Positions 45,632-54,417 of a stretch of 56,030 nt of DNA are shown here, one piece after another. The stretch spans positions 1 to 56,030 of the forward strand of contig JAYQIF010000005.1 in assembly GCA_038141525.1 (NCBI GenBank), in the 5' to 3' direction. Numbering within the stretch: position 1 is the first letter of the stretch; each line of letters starts with the position of its first letter. The stretch comes from BACL21 sp038141525. Lineage in GTDB: Bacteria; Bacteroidota; Bacteroidia; Flavobacteriales; Flavobacteriaceae. The notes beneath the pieces were generated by a model. It saw only the letters and a program-made list of their open reading frames with translations, was not told the origin of the DNA and ran no database searches. The position numbers were made by a program, and so were the translations under genes.

Positions 45632-47026
45632 TTATTTCTTCAAAGAAACTTCTACACGACGATTTTCTTGTCTTCCGGCAGCAGTATTGTTGCTGGCTAC
45701 TGGACGATCTTCACCGTATCCAACAAACGATAGACGTGAGTCATCGATGCCAAGGGCCACTAGAGCGTCGTGTACTGATTGAGCCCGAGCCTCTGAAAGC
45801 TTTTGATTGTTTTTGGCACTACCGACACTGTCTGTGTGACCTTCCACTTCGAACATGGCGTTTGGATAAGCACTCATTACATCGGCCATATCTTGGACAA
45901 CGTCATTTGATTCTGTACGGATTGATGTTTTACCAGTATCGAAAAGAATGGTTTTAGAATACTCGTTCAATTGGTTGATCACTTCGATAGTTACTTCTGG
46001 ACAACCGTTATTGGAAACAGTCCCTGCGATATCTGGACATTGGTCATTTTTGTCTTCTACACCATCTCCGTCAGCATCGTAGAAAGGACATCCACCGTTA
46101 GAGCTTGGTCCGGCCTCTTCTGGACAAGAGTCATCTCCATCAGTAATGCCATCGCCGTCAGCATCAGGACAACCGTTCAGTGCAGCTACACCTGCCTCTG
46201 TAGGACAAGCATCCTGTGGATCAGCGATTCCATCGCCGTCTGTGTCAGGACATCCGTCGAATTGTGCTAAACCAGCAACATCAACACAAGCGTCGTTACG
46301 GTCTTCTACACCGTCACCGTCTGAGTCAGGACATCCATCGAATTGAGGAAGACCAGCAACCTCTGGACAAGCGTCTTCGTTGTCGTAAAGACCATCACCG
46401 TCTGTATCTTTTCCACCAAATTTAAATGAAGCACCAACTGAATGTTGGAAATGGGTAATACCGAAATCCTCCATGGCGTGCTTGTAAGTAGTTTGGAAGT
46501 TGATCGCTAAGTTTTCAGCCACCCAGAAGCGAAGGCTTGCTTGCGCGTTTAATGTTCCAAATCCAACTTCATCAACCCAAGTGTAACCACCACCGATTCC
46601 AAGTGCTGGGTCTAACCACTGTCCGCCAATTTGATCGCGCATTGAATAATTCAATCCACCATCAGCAGCGTAATATACTAAGTCTTCTGTGCGCGCATCA
46701 CCAAGTTTTGAAATCTTGTTGAAGGTACCCGCAACATTGAATGTGAAGCCATCTCCTAAGTAACGACCTGCAGCAACACGAGTTACAGCTGGTACAATGT
46801 TGTAGTGATCCGTGACGTTAAAAAATTCGTCGAAAAGATCACCCTTCACTTCTGTTTCACCGATCATTACAGGAAGACGTCCTGCATCTACAGTACCTAC
46901 AGAGTAAACATCAACGGCATTGATGCCAATTTCTACTGCCCAAGGGTTGTTTGCGTCTTGCGCGTTTGCCACACCGAAGGCGAAGATAACGCAGGCAGCA
47001 ACTAAAATACGGTTGAGATGTTTCAT
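45632..47026 (-). CDS. OmpA-family protein with thrombospondin type 3 repeats (paralogue 2)
   Basis: 464 residues. The signal peptide ends FAFGVANAQ. The N-terminal domain (about 22-205) matches paralogue 1 closely (NPWAVEIGINAVDVYSVG; ITHFQHSVGASFKFGGKDTD). Five TSP3 repeats follow (about 208-335; e.g. DSDGDGVEDRNDACVDVAGL). The OmpA-like domain (about 340-464) has KTILFDTGKTS, EGHTDSVGSAKNNQ, LSEARAQSVHDAL and VGYGEDRPVASNNTAAGRQENRRVEVSL. Here the GHTD aspartate that binds diaminopimelate is kept. It should bind peptidoglycan non-covalently and calcium in its middle part. A strong promoter (47062-47092) precedes it, and it is probably abundant. Confidence 0.92.
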   Translation of the reverse strand: MKHLNRILVAACVIFAFGVANAQDANNPWAVEIGINAVDVYSVGTVDAGRLPVMIGETEVKGDLFDEFFNVTDHYNIVPAVTRVAAGRYLGDGFTFNVAGTFNKISKLGDARTEDLVYYAADGGLNYSMRDQIGGQWLDPALGIGGGYTWVDEVGFGTLNAQASLRFWVAENLAINFQTTYKHAMEDFGITHFQHSVGASFKFGGKDTDGDGLYDNEDACPEVAGLPQFDGCPDSDGDGVEDRNDACVDVAGLAQFDGCPDTDGDGIADPQDACPTEAGVAALNGCPDADGDGITDGDDSCPEEAGPSSNGGCPFYDADGDGVEDKNDQCPDIAGTVSNNGCPEVTIEVINQLNEYSKTILFDTGKTSIRTESNDVVQDMADVMSAYPNAMFEVEGHTDSVGSAKNNQKLSEARAQSVHDALVALGIDDSRLSFVGYGEDRPVASNNTAAGRQENRRVEVSLKK

Positions 47027-47061
47027 ATTCTAAAAAGTTTAATTTTTAAGTGTTATTCTAG

Positions 47062-47092
47062 CAAAAGTAAGTTGTTAAAATTTATTAACAAA
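47062..47092 (-). promoter_or_regulatory. Bacteroidota sigma promoter (TTTG-N19-TACTTTTG) for ompA2
   Basis: On the minus strand TTTG (47089-47092) and TACTTTTG (47062-47069) are spaced by exactly 19 bases. This matches the Bacteroidota -33 TTTG / -7 TAnnTTTG consensus. The -7 element ends 35 bases before the ompA2 start codon, leaving a short leader. It is the best promoter match in the window. Confidence 0.8.
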
Positions 47093-47142
47093 ATCAAATC
47101 TAGTAAAAATTTTGCAATTACCTACCATCAGGGGGTTAAAAG

Positions 47143-48345
47143 TCAATTTGACCCCTCAGAATCGAGTGTATTTTTGACCCTGATAAAGGCCTGAATTGCA
47201 TGATCTAAATGCTCTTTTGTGTGGGCTGCAGAAAGCTGAACGCGAATACGCGCTTTGCCCTTGGGAACCACGGGATAAAAGAAGCCAATGACATAAATGC
47301 CTTCCTCCAGCAAAAGATCTGCCATGCGTTGGGCGAGTTTGGCGTCATAAAGCATGACGGGGACTATCGCTGACTCTCCATCAACAATGTCAAAACCAGC
47401 GTCTTGCATGCCTTTTTTGAAGTACGCTGTATTGTCCATTAATTGGTCGCGCAGGCTGGTGTTTTTGTCGAGTAAATCAAAGACTTTTATCGATGCACCT
47501 ACGATGGATGGGGCCAATGAATTGGAAAACAAATAAGGCCGAGAACGTTGGCGTAAGATTTCGATGATTTCACGTTTGCCGGTAGTGTAGCCGCCCATGG
47601 CGCCACCTAGGGCCTTGCCCAGTGTGCCTGTGATGATATCGACACGACCCATTACGCCCTTTTCTTCCAGTGTGCCACGCCCAGTGGGGCCAATAAATCC
47701 GGCGGCGTGACATTCATCGATCATGACCAGGGCCTCGTGCTCCTCTGCGAGATCACAGATTTGATCCAGTGGCGCGACCAAACCGTCCATAGAAAAGACG
47801 CCGTCGGTAACGATAATGATAAATCGAGCGCCATCTGAACGAGCTTGCGCTAACTTGGCTTTGAGATCGTCCATATCGTTATTTTGATATCGGTAGCGCT
47901 TGGCCTTGCAAAGGCGCACTCCGTCGATAATTGAGGCATGGTTCAAACTGTCCGAAATAATAGCATCCTCGGGGCCTAAAAGCGGCTCGAACACCCCACC
48001 GTTGGCGTCAAAAGCGGCCGCGTAAAGGATCGTATCTTCGGTTTGATAAAAATCGGCAATCTTTTGCTCGAGTGTTTTGTGTATGTCTTGAGTTCCGCAG
48101 ATAAAACGTACAGAAGACATGCCAAATCCGTGGGTGTCCAGGGAGTCTTTGGCGGCTTGAACCACCTCGGGATGAGACGATAAACCCAGATAGTTATTGG
48201 CACAAAAATTAATGACTTCCTCCCCTGTGGAAATCTTAATTACCGCATCCTGCGGTCCTGTGATAACGCGCTCTTTTTTGAATAATCCCTGAGCCTTGAT
48301 CTCTGCTAATTCTTGTTGTAGATGATTCTGAATCTTGCCGTACAT
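47143..48345 (-). CDS. kbl: Glycine C-acetyltransferase (2-amino-3-ketobutyrate CoA ligase)
   Basis: 400 residues. A PLP enzyme that cleaves 2-amino-3-oxobutyrate with CoA to glycine and acetyl-CoA in threonine breakdown. Landmarks are EEVINFCANNYLGLSSHPEV, GFGMSSVRFICGTQDIHKTLE, ISDSLNHASIIDG, VMIDECHAAGFIGPTGRGT and the PLP lysine in ITGTLGKALGGAMGGY. The late RSRPYLFSNSLAPSIV and PKGKARIRVQLSAAHT are also characteristic. It is close in family to serine palmitoyltransferase and AONS, but the whole pattern (GTQDIHKTLE) favours Kbl. It starts 24 bases after the addA stop and is probably cotranscribed with addA. A tdh gene was not seen in the window. Confidence 0.93.
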   Translation of the reverse strand: MYGKIQNHLQQELAEIKAQGLFKKERVITGPQDAVIKISTGEEVINFCANNYLGLSSHPEVVQAAKDSLDTHGFGMSSVRFICGTQDIHKTLEQKIADFYQTEDTILYAAAFDANGGVFEPLLGPEDAIISDSLNHASIIDGVRLCKAKRYRYQNNDMDDLKAKLAQARSDGARFIIIVTDGVFSMDGLVAPLDQICDLAEEHEALVMIDECHAAGFIGPTGRGTLEEKGVMGRVDIITGTLGKALGGAMGGYTTGKREIIEILRQRSRPYLFSNSLAPSIVGASIKVFDLLDKNTSLRDQLMDNTAYFKKGMQDAGFDIVDGESAIVPVMLYDAKLAQRMADLLLEEGIYVIGFFYPVVPKGKARIRVQLSAAHTKEHLDHAIQAFIRVKNTLDSEGSN

Positions 48346-48369
48346 ATCGTTAGTTTTTGCCCTGCTAAA

Positions 48370-51300
48370 TTAAATTTTATTTACCACAATGGGGTCTTCT
48401 CGTAGATAAACTATCAGATGTGCTTCGACCTCGATACCCATGGCTTTGAGCCCTTGTCCATAACCGGTTATTTGGTCTTGATCCTGCACTTTGGCCACCC
48501 CTGTTTTGTAATCCAAAACTACAGCTTTGTTCGGCGCAATCATGTTGATTCTATCTGGCCTGAGCACCCCCGATGGCGTGATGATGCTGCGTTCCACATA
48601 GACTTGGTGGTCTCCGGCGTACAAAAAAGAGAGTTCGGGGTGCTCTACAGTTTGTTGCACCAGGGCTCTTGCTTTGTGTATTTGACCCTCGTCCAGTCGG
48701 TATTTAAGGCTGATTTGATCCAGGGCTTCCTCTGAATCTTCAGCCTGAATCACCAGCGCCATAAGTTCGTGAAACAAAGAGCCAAATCCGATGCCAGCAT
48801 CAAACCAGTAATTACTTTTGTGCCGCTCAGGCACCATACTTATTGGGTGTTGTTCGGGCGTTACAATATCCAGAGGCGCTTGGAGTGTATTGGGCAGCGT
48901 TTTGGCTTTAGACTCGATATCAGGCAGTACACCAAAATGGTATTTTAGTTGTTCCGCTTTCCAAAGGCCTTTAGTACTCAAAAAGTCCTTGAGCAAGCGA
49001 TTAAAACTCATGGACTTTGAATCGTCTGAGAGCTTATCACATAAAATGTAAAGCTCATCAGTCGGTCGCGTGGTCCCCACATAATAAAGATTTAAGGTGT
49101 CAAAGAAGGACCTTTCTCGAAGTTGGTCATCGATTGCTTTGCCTTCTGGGCTGAACTCGGCAAGAGTAGCGCTATACTGCACGGGCAAATGATCAAAACC
49201 CTCTTCTGGGTAAGGATACCAAACATACCCGACTTTGGTCGGACTAAACTTTTCATGGGCATAAGGCAAAATGACTACAGGAAATTCGAGCCCCTTTGCC
49301 TTGTGCACGGTCATGATTTGGATGGCTTGTTGTCCTCCGCCAGAATTGAGGCTCAAGCCGTCTTTGTCTTGCTCCCATTGAGCGAGTAATTGCCAAATAG
49401 TTGCCTGTGGCCGTTTTGCATATTGAAATATCCAATCCATAAATTGAGTGATGTACGCGCTATTGCTTTGGCCCCAGCCGAACTGATTTAGGGCATAGGC
49501 AAACCGATCGTAAAGTCCCATAGCGGCCATCTTATTGAGCTCGAATTCGATGCCCAATTCAGACAACACATCGTGAAATTCACCTAAGTCGTCTGCGGCA
49601 ATACGCTTGAGAAATGACATTCTCGAGCCGTGCCAGTTGTGGGCCTGATACAGTAAGTTGCCCAAGCGCGCACGTGGTCTTTTTTGATAAGGATTAGCAC
49701 TTAAATTGCCCAGGTCGATCAAAGCACTCACTATGGGGTTGTTCTGAATCAGCAAGGCTTCTTCAGAGACGACCGCATAACCGATTTCCGAAAGATAAGC
49801 GCCTATTTTTGAGCACTTTTTATTGTCGCGCGTCAGGATACAGAGCTCGTCAAGTCCACGCCCACGGGCAATTTGATCGCGTACTATGCGCTCAATAGCC
49901 AAGCAATAGGCGTGGTCTTTGGGGTTTTGATGCTGTTCCTTGTCTTGATCATTCTTATTCAGAAATTCGATAGAAACAAAGCCGTTTTTATTGTGGTGAA
50001 TATTTTGATCGTTGCCTTGTTCGTAGAGTGATGCGTGGTCCTTGTTGGGCAGATATTTGGCGGCAAAGGTGTACAGGTCGTTATTAAAGGAAACGATGTG
50101 TTTGTTGCTGCGGTAGTTTGTTCCGAGCGAGATTAACTCAGGTTTCTGTAGGGCTTTACTTCTGCCTTGAGAAAGCTCAATAAATTGTTCTGGATGCCCT
50201 CCTCTCCAACGATAAATCGATTGTTTGGGATCTCCTACAATCATTAAACTATGCTTGGGATCAGTAGGGTTGGCTTGTGCTAAGTTGTTTTCCAAAAGGG
50301 GCAGTAGGTTCTGCCATTGTAGCGCCGAGGTGTCTTGAAATTCGTCAATAAAATAATGCGTGAACCGTTCACCGAGTCGCTCATAAATAAAAGGTGCGGG
50401 TTGATTTTGAATTTCTTCACTCAGCAGCTTGTTGAAATCACTGATCACCAGTGTATTGTTTTCTCGTTTGACGCGCTCAAACTCCTTATCGATGGCCTCA
50501 ACCACGGTGAGTGGCACCAACTGTTTTAACGTGTTCTTGAGGTGAGTGCTTCTGATGTGGGCCTTATGGATTTGTACAAGTGCATCAACAATGGATTCGT
50601 ACAAATCGTCTACAGCCGTCTGAATTGCTTTTGGCGCGGTAGTTTTATAGAGTCTATGCCGCGGAGTTAAAGGATCGTCTTGCTCCAGTATTTTGAGCAA
50701 CCATTTGCGGCCGAAATTAGGGGTTAGTTTGGGATCAAGCACTTCTTGCATGATTTTGATAAACGAGCCATAGGTAAGATGTTCAAACAAAATCCCATGA
50801 CTGTCGCACAACTCCATGACCGAATGGGCCAATTGATGCATTAAGGCATCGACAAGGTCTTTTTGGCGTCTTAGTTTATCCGTTAATGCGATAAAATGCT
50901 CTAAAGGAATATCCTGGAGTTGAGACAGATAAGGAGCATCGTTTTCTTTGACGATCATCCAGGCGGTCTCGTTCAGGTCAAAGGCAATATCCCAAGAACG
51001 ACTGTCTTCGGTTTTGTTCAGAGCAAAGGAAACCAATAGGTCCGTTATTTGGGGGTCTCGTCCGGCCTTATCAATTAGTGCATCTACTGCCTCTGCGAGC
51101 AAAGGCCCGGTCTCGAGGCTGACCTCAAAATTACTGCTGAGCTTGAGGTCTTTGGAAAAGGTTTTCAGTAGCCGGTGATTAAACCGATCAATAGTTTCTA
51201 CATGAAATTGAGCATAATGATGGAGCAGGTGGATCAGTACGGACTGACTTTTGGCCTGTAATTGGGCCTGGGTCATGCTGCTGCCCTCGAGAATTTCCTT

Positions 51301-51549
51301 GGATAAATCACCTGCGCCCCCTGAAAAATCACCTTTCGCAAAAGATTCTAAAGTGCCAAGAATACGGTTCTTCATTTCTGCCACCGCCTTGTTGGTAAAG
51401 GTAATGGCCAAAAGTTTTTTATAGTTGTCGTTTGTTTTGGCGTGCAGAACTTTCCTGAGAAACGCTACCGTCAGCGCGAAGGTCTTACCACTTCCAGCGG
51501 AGGCGCTATAAGACCGAAAAGGAGATGTTATGTTTTGGGTTTTTGACAT
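48370..51549 (-). CDS. addA: AddA-like UvrD/Rep family helicase-nuclease
   Basis: 1059 residues. Superfamily I helicase with motif I YSASAGSGKTFALTVAFL (Walker A), motif Ia LAITFTNKAVAEMKNRI, motif II FIDEFQDTSALQW (DEFQD) and motif III MIVGDPKQSIYRWRGG. Later motifs are LGTNYRSNKHIVSFNN (motif IV), VHKAKGLEFPVVILPYA (motif V) and LYYVGTTRPTDELYIL (motif VI). The C-terminal nuclease domain has VLRPDRINMIAPNKAVVLDYKTGV (D..DYK). It unwinds and degrades DNA ends for recombination. It is the head of an addA-kbl transcript and pairs with addB at 42754, which is unusually separated. Length fits AddA. Confidence 0.9.
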   Translation of the reverse strand: MSKTQNITSPFRSYSASAGSGKTFALTVAFLRKVLHAKTNDNYKKLLAITFTNKAVAEMKNRILGTLESFAKGDFSGGAGDLSKEILEGSSMTQAQLQAKSQSVLIHLLHHYAQFHVETIDRFNHRLLKTFSKDLKLSSNFEVSLETGPLLAEAVDALIDKAGRDPQITDLLVSFALNKTEDSRSWDIAFDLNETAWMIVKENDAPYLSQLQDIPLEHFIALTDKLRRQKDLVDALMHQLAHSVMELCDSHGILFEHLTYGSFIKIMQEVLDPKLTPNFGRKWLLKILEQDDPLTPRHRLYKTTAPKAIQTAVDDLYESIVDALVQIHKAHIRSTHLKNTLKQLVPLTVVEAIDKEFERVKRENNTLVISDFNKLLSEEIQNQPAPFIYERLGERFTHYFIDEFQDTSALQWQNLLPLLENNLAQANPTDPKHSLMIVGDPKQSIYRWRGGHPEQFIELSQGRSKALQKPELISLGTNYRSNKHIVSFNNDLYTFAAKYLPNKDHASLYEQGNDQNIHHNKNGFVSIEFLNKNDQDKEQHQNPKDHAYCLAIERIVRDQIARGRGLDELCILTRDNKKCSKIGAYLSEIGYAVVSEEALLIQNNPIVSALIDLGNLSANPYQKRPRARLGNLLYQAHNWHGSRMSFLKRIAADDLGEFHDVLSELGIEFELNKMAAMGLYDRFAYALNQFGWGQSNSAYITQFMDWIFQYAKRPQATIWQLLAQWEQDKDGLSLNSGGGQQAIQIMTVHKAKGLEFPVVILPYAHEKFSPTKVGYVWYPYPEEGFDHLPVQYSATLAEFSPEGKAIDDQLRERSFFDTLNLYYVGTTRPTDELYILCDKLSDDSKSMSFNRLLKDFLSTKGLWKAEQLKYHFGVLPDIESKAKTLPNTLQAPLDIVTPEQHPISMVPERHKSNYWFDAGIGFGSLFHELMALVIQAEDSEEALDQISLKYRLDEGQIHKARALVQQTVEHPELSFLYAGDHQVYVERSIITPSGVLRPDRINMIAPNKAVVLDYKTGVAKVQDQDQITGYGQGLKAMGIEVEAHLIVYLREDPIVVNKI

Positions 51550-51637
51550 AAACGGCCCTCTAAGATACCATTAAGATTTTCTATTAGCACATAAATAGGA
51601 ACAAATTCAATAGGCGCCTTTGCTGGGATTTTATTGT

Positions 51638-51645
51638 TAAATTTG
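51638..51645 (+). promoter_or_regulatory. Candidate -7 promoter element (TAAATTTG) for sodA
   Basis: TAAATTTG matches the TAnnTTTG box of Bacteroidota promoters and lies 31 bases before the sodA start. A TTTG upstream is about 15 bases away, shorter than the ideal 19, so only the -7 half is convincing. Confidence 0.45.
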
Positions 51646-51676
51646 CCCCAGTTTTAAACCTTTAAATACAACAATT

Positions 51677-52285
51677 ATGGCTTTTGAATTACCTTCTTTA
51701 CCCTACGCGCACGATGCATTGGAACCTCACATCGATGCCCGTACGATGGAAATACACCACGGAAAACACCACGCGGGTTACACAGCAAATTTAAATGCCG
51801 CAGTTTCAGGAACGGCTCTTGAAGGCCAAGATATAGAAAGCATTTTGCGCTCATGTGATATGGACAACAAAGCCCTACGCAACAACGGTGGAGGGTTTTT
51901 TAATCACGATCTTTTTTGGCAAGTAATGGCGCCAAACGGCGGCGGCGCTCCAGAGGGTGCACTAGCAGAGGCTATTGATCAGGCATTCGGCAGTTTCGAT
52001 GCGTTTAAAGAGGCGTTTTCAAAAGCGGCCAAAACGCAATTCGGTTCAGGATGGGCCTGGCTATGCGTTCAAGCAGATGGCAGCTTAGAAGTTTGTGCTA
52101 CGGCCAACCAGGACAATCCTCTAATGCCAGGCATCGGATGTGGTGGGACGCCAATCCTCGGGCTTGATGTTTGGGAGCACGCCTATTACTTGAACTACCA
52201 AAACAGACGTCCTGATTATGTGTCGGCATTTTTTAATGTGATCAATTGGGCGGAAGTGTCAAAGCGCTACGAGGCGGCGAAATAA
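51677..52285 (+). CDS. sodA: Superoxide dismutase, Fe/Mn family, manganese-type signature
   Basis: 202 residues. It converts superoxide to oxygen and hydrogen peroxide, in the cytoplasm. Metal ligands are histidines in MEIHHGKHHAGY and FFNHDLFW and the Asp/His pair in LDVWEHAYYLNYQNRRPDY. Glycine in NNGGGFFNH and glutamine in ANQDNPLM are the residues that typically mark the manganese form; the iron form usually has other residues at these positions. No signal peptide is present. The gene has its own promoter and a strong terminator and stands alone, divergent from addA. Confidence 0.93.
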   Translation: MAFELPSLPYAHDALEPHIDARTMEIHHGKHHAGYTANLNAAVSGTALEGQDIESILRSCDMDNKALRNNGGGFFNHDLFWQVMAPNGGGAPEGALAEAIDQAFGSFDAFKEAFSKAAKTQFGSGWAWLCVQADGSLEVCATANQDNPLMPGIGCGGTPILGLDVWEHAYYLNYQNRRPDYVSAFFNVINWAEVSKRYEAAK

Positions 52286-52340
52286 GATGTATTCAATACA
52301 TTAGCGGCACAGCACTCTTGTGGGCGGGTGTAAAGCAAAT

Positions 52341-52370
52341 AAAAAAGGTGGACGAGAGTCCACCTTTTTT
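52341..52370. terminator. Bidirectional rho-independent terminator between sodA and the PurF-like gene
   Basis: AAAAAAGGTGGAC-GAGA-GTCCACCTTTTTT is a perfect 13-bp stem including the A/T tracts. The T-run after it serves sodA (stop at 52285); the mirror T-run serves the convergent PurF-like gene (stop at 52499). Confidence 0.9.
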
Positions 52371-52498
52371 GCCCCAAATCTTACCATGAACTTAACCTAC
52401 TTATGTAAATGGTAGAGTTCAAATATAGGCAAGGCAAAATAAGTTTTGCCCTGCTTTTCTTACTTTTCGTTAAAGGCAAAAAATAATCGACAAACGGC

Positions 52499-54403
52499 TT
52501 AGTAGGCGCGTTCGGGGTTGCCTTCGTAGAAGTGTACAAAGGCTCTGTTCACCACTACTGCGCCGCCTTTGGTAGGGTAGTCTCCGGTAAAGTACCAATC
52601 GCCTAAATGTTCAGGGCAAGCGGTATGCAAATCGTCTACAGATTGGAAAATTACTTGGACTTCTGCATTTAGATCTTCAGTGGTAATGATTTCTGCAATT
52701 TTATCAGAGATTTCCTCGTCGGTAAAAGGTGCATAAAGTGCTTTGACATGATTCTCTATCTCAGAACCTTCGGCAGCTTGGGCAAGAGCGGACTTGCAGT
52801 TGGCATAAATTTCGTCCACTATCCCCGAGTTGCCGCGCTGCTGATGTAAGGCAATGGCTGCATTAAACGCCACCAAATGCTCCAGTCGGGCCATATCAAT
52901 ACCATAACAGTCGGGATAGCGAATCTGCGGTGCAGAAGAAACTACGATAATCTTTTTTGGACTCAGTCTGTCGAGTATTTTTAGGATACTCTTTTTAAGG
53001 GTCGTCCCGCGTACGATACTGTCATCAATGATCACGATATTGTCTTGGGGCTGCACTACGCCGTAGGTCACATCGTAAACATGGGCCACTAAATCATCCC
53101 GGCTACTGTCTTCAGTAATAAAAGTGCGCAATTTCACGTCCTTAATGGCTAATTTTTCCGTACGGATATTGCGATTCTGAATGGCCGCTAAGGCTTGAGG
53201 ATCAAGACCTTCCTTGAGGGCAAGAATTTGCTCGGTTTTCTGCTTGTTTAACTCGTCATTGGCCGCTTCCATCATGCCATAGAATGAAGTCTCTGCGGTA
53301 TTTGGAATAAACGAAAAAACGGTATTATTGATGTCGTGATTAATGCTTTTTAGGACTTTGGGCATCACCAAACGCCCCAGCATTTTACGCTCGCGGTAAA
53401 TCTCGGCATCACTTCCTCTCGAGAAATAAATACGTTCAAAAGAACAGGCTTTACGCGGCAGTGGTTCATGGATACGAGAAAGCTTGGTTGCCCCAGATTT
53501 GCGAATGATCAAAGCATGTCCGGGAGTGAGTTCCTGGATTTGTTCAAAAGCCACATTAAATACCGTCTGAATCACGGGGCGCTCACTAGCGACCACCACC
53601 ACTTCGTCATCTTCAAAGTAATAGGCCGGACGAATACCTGCAGCGTCACGCAGGACAAATGCGTCTCCATGACCGAGTAAGCCCGCCATGGCGTAGCCGC
53701 CGTCCCAGCGTTTGGCCGCTTTTTTGAGTATTTTTTCTAATTTTAGGTTTTCGACGATATACGGAGAAGCCTCTTTTTTATTGAGGCCTTTGGCCTTAGC
53801 TTGTTTGTATAGTTTGCGCACCGCATCGTCTAAAAAATGCCCAATTTTTTCCATCACGGTAATGGTGTCGGCTTTTTCTTTGGGGTGCATGCCCAGTTCA
53901 ATGAGATTTTCAAAAAGCTCATTGGTGTTAGTCATGTTAAAATTACCGGCGATGATCAGGTTACGGTGCATCCAATTGTTTTGACGTAAAAACGGATGAA
54001 CGGTTTCTATACTATTTCCGCCAAAAGTTCCGTAACGCACATGACCTAGCAGTAGTTCGCTCAAATAGGGGATGCGTTTTTTCTGTTCCTCTATGTCTTG
54101 GCTGAGTGTCGCATCTTTTTCAAACTCGTTATTGATGCTCGCATTGATTTGCCCAAAAATATCTTGTATGGGTTGAGATGCGTTGGAGCGAATGCGGCTA
54201 ATGAAGCGTTCTCCTGGGGCGACGTCGAGTTTAATGCCAGCCAAACCTGCGCCATCTTGTCCGCGGTTGTGCTGCTTCTCCATCATCAAATACATTTTGT
54301 TGATCCCGTAAAAAGACGAGCCGTACTTTTCTTTATAAAAGCTCAAGGGCTTTTTTAATCGGACCAGGGCAATGCCGCACTCGTGTTTTAATGGATCACT
54401 CAT
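52499..54403 (-). CDS. PurF-like glutamine amidotransferase (class II GATase + PRTase domain)
   Basis: 634 residues, longer than the usual PurF of about 500. The N-terminal class II glutaminase is seen in KHECGIALVRLKK, with Cys9 as nucleophile after removal of the leader. Further landmarks are KQHNRGQDGAGLAG, LLGHVRYGTFGGNS and LIIAGNFNMTN, with a helical insertion of about 60 residues between them. The phosphoribosyltransferase domain has NIVIIDDSIVRGTTLKKSIL (PRPP loop). The C-terminal 110 residues are an extension. Canonical PurF makes phosphoribosylamine for purines, but this long form is the second amidotransferase of many Bacteroidota. It is followed 14 bases upstream by a PfkB kinase gene. 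The specific reaction is uncertain. Confidence 0.85.
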   Translation of the reverse strand: MSDPLKHECGIALVRLKKPLSFYKEKYGSSFYGINKMYLMMEKQHNRGQDGAGLAGIKLDVAPGERFISRIRSNASQPIQDIFGQINASINNEFEKDATLSQDIEEQKKRIPYLSELLLGHVRYGTFGGNSIETVHPFLRQNNWMHRNLIIAGNFNMTNTNELFENLIELGMHPKEKADTITVMEKIGHFLDDAVRKLYKQAKAKGLNKKEASPYIVENLKLEKILKKAAKRWDGGYAMAGLLGHGDAFVLRDAAGIRPAYYFEDDEVVVVASERPVIQTVFNVAFEQIQELTPGHALIIRKSGATKLSRIHEPLPRKACSFERIYFSRGSDAEIYRERKMLGRLVMPKVLKSINHDINNTVFSFIPNTAETSFYGMMEAANDELNKQKTEQILALKEGLDPQALAAIQNRNIRTEKLAIKDVKLRTFITEDSSRDDLVAHVYDVTYGVVQPQDNIVIIDDSIVRGTTLKKSILKILDRLSPKKIIVVSSAPQIRYPDCYGIDMARLEHLVAFNAAIALHQQRGNSGIVDEIYANCKSALAQAAEGSEIENHVKALYAPFTDEEISDKIAEIITTEDLNAEVQVIFQSVDDLHTACPEHLGDWYFTGDYPTKGGAVVVNRAFVHFYEGNPERAY

Positions 54404-54417
54404 TGTATTATCGCAGC

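Noticed and set aside
46010..46410. Second regular repeat array and plus-strand frames over it
   Set aside because: Also TSP3 repeats, of OmpA paralogue 2; the plus-strand frames are shadows of these.
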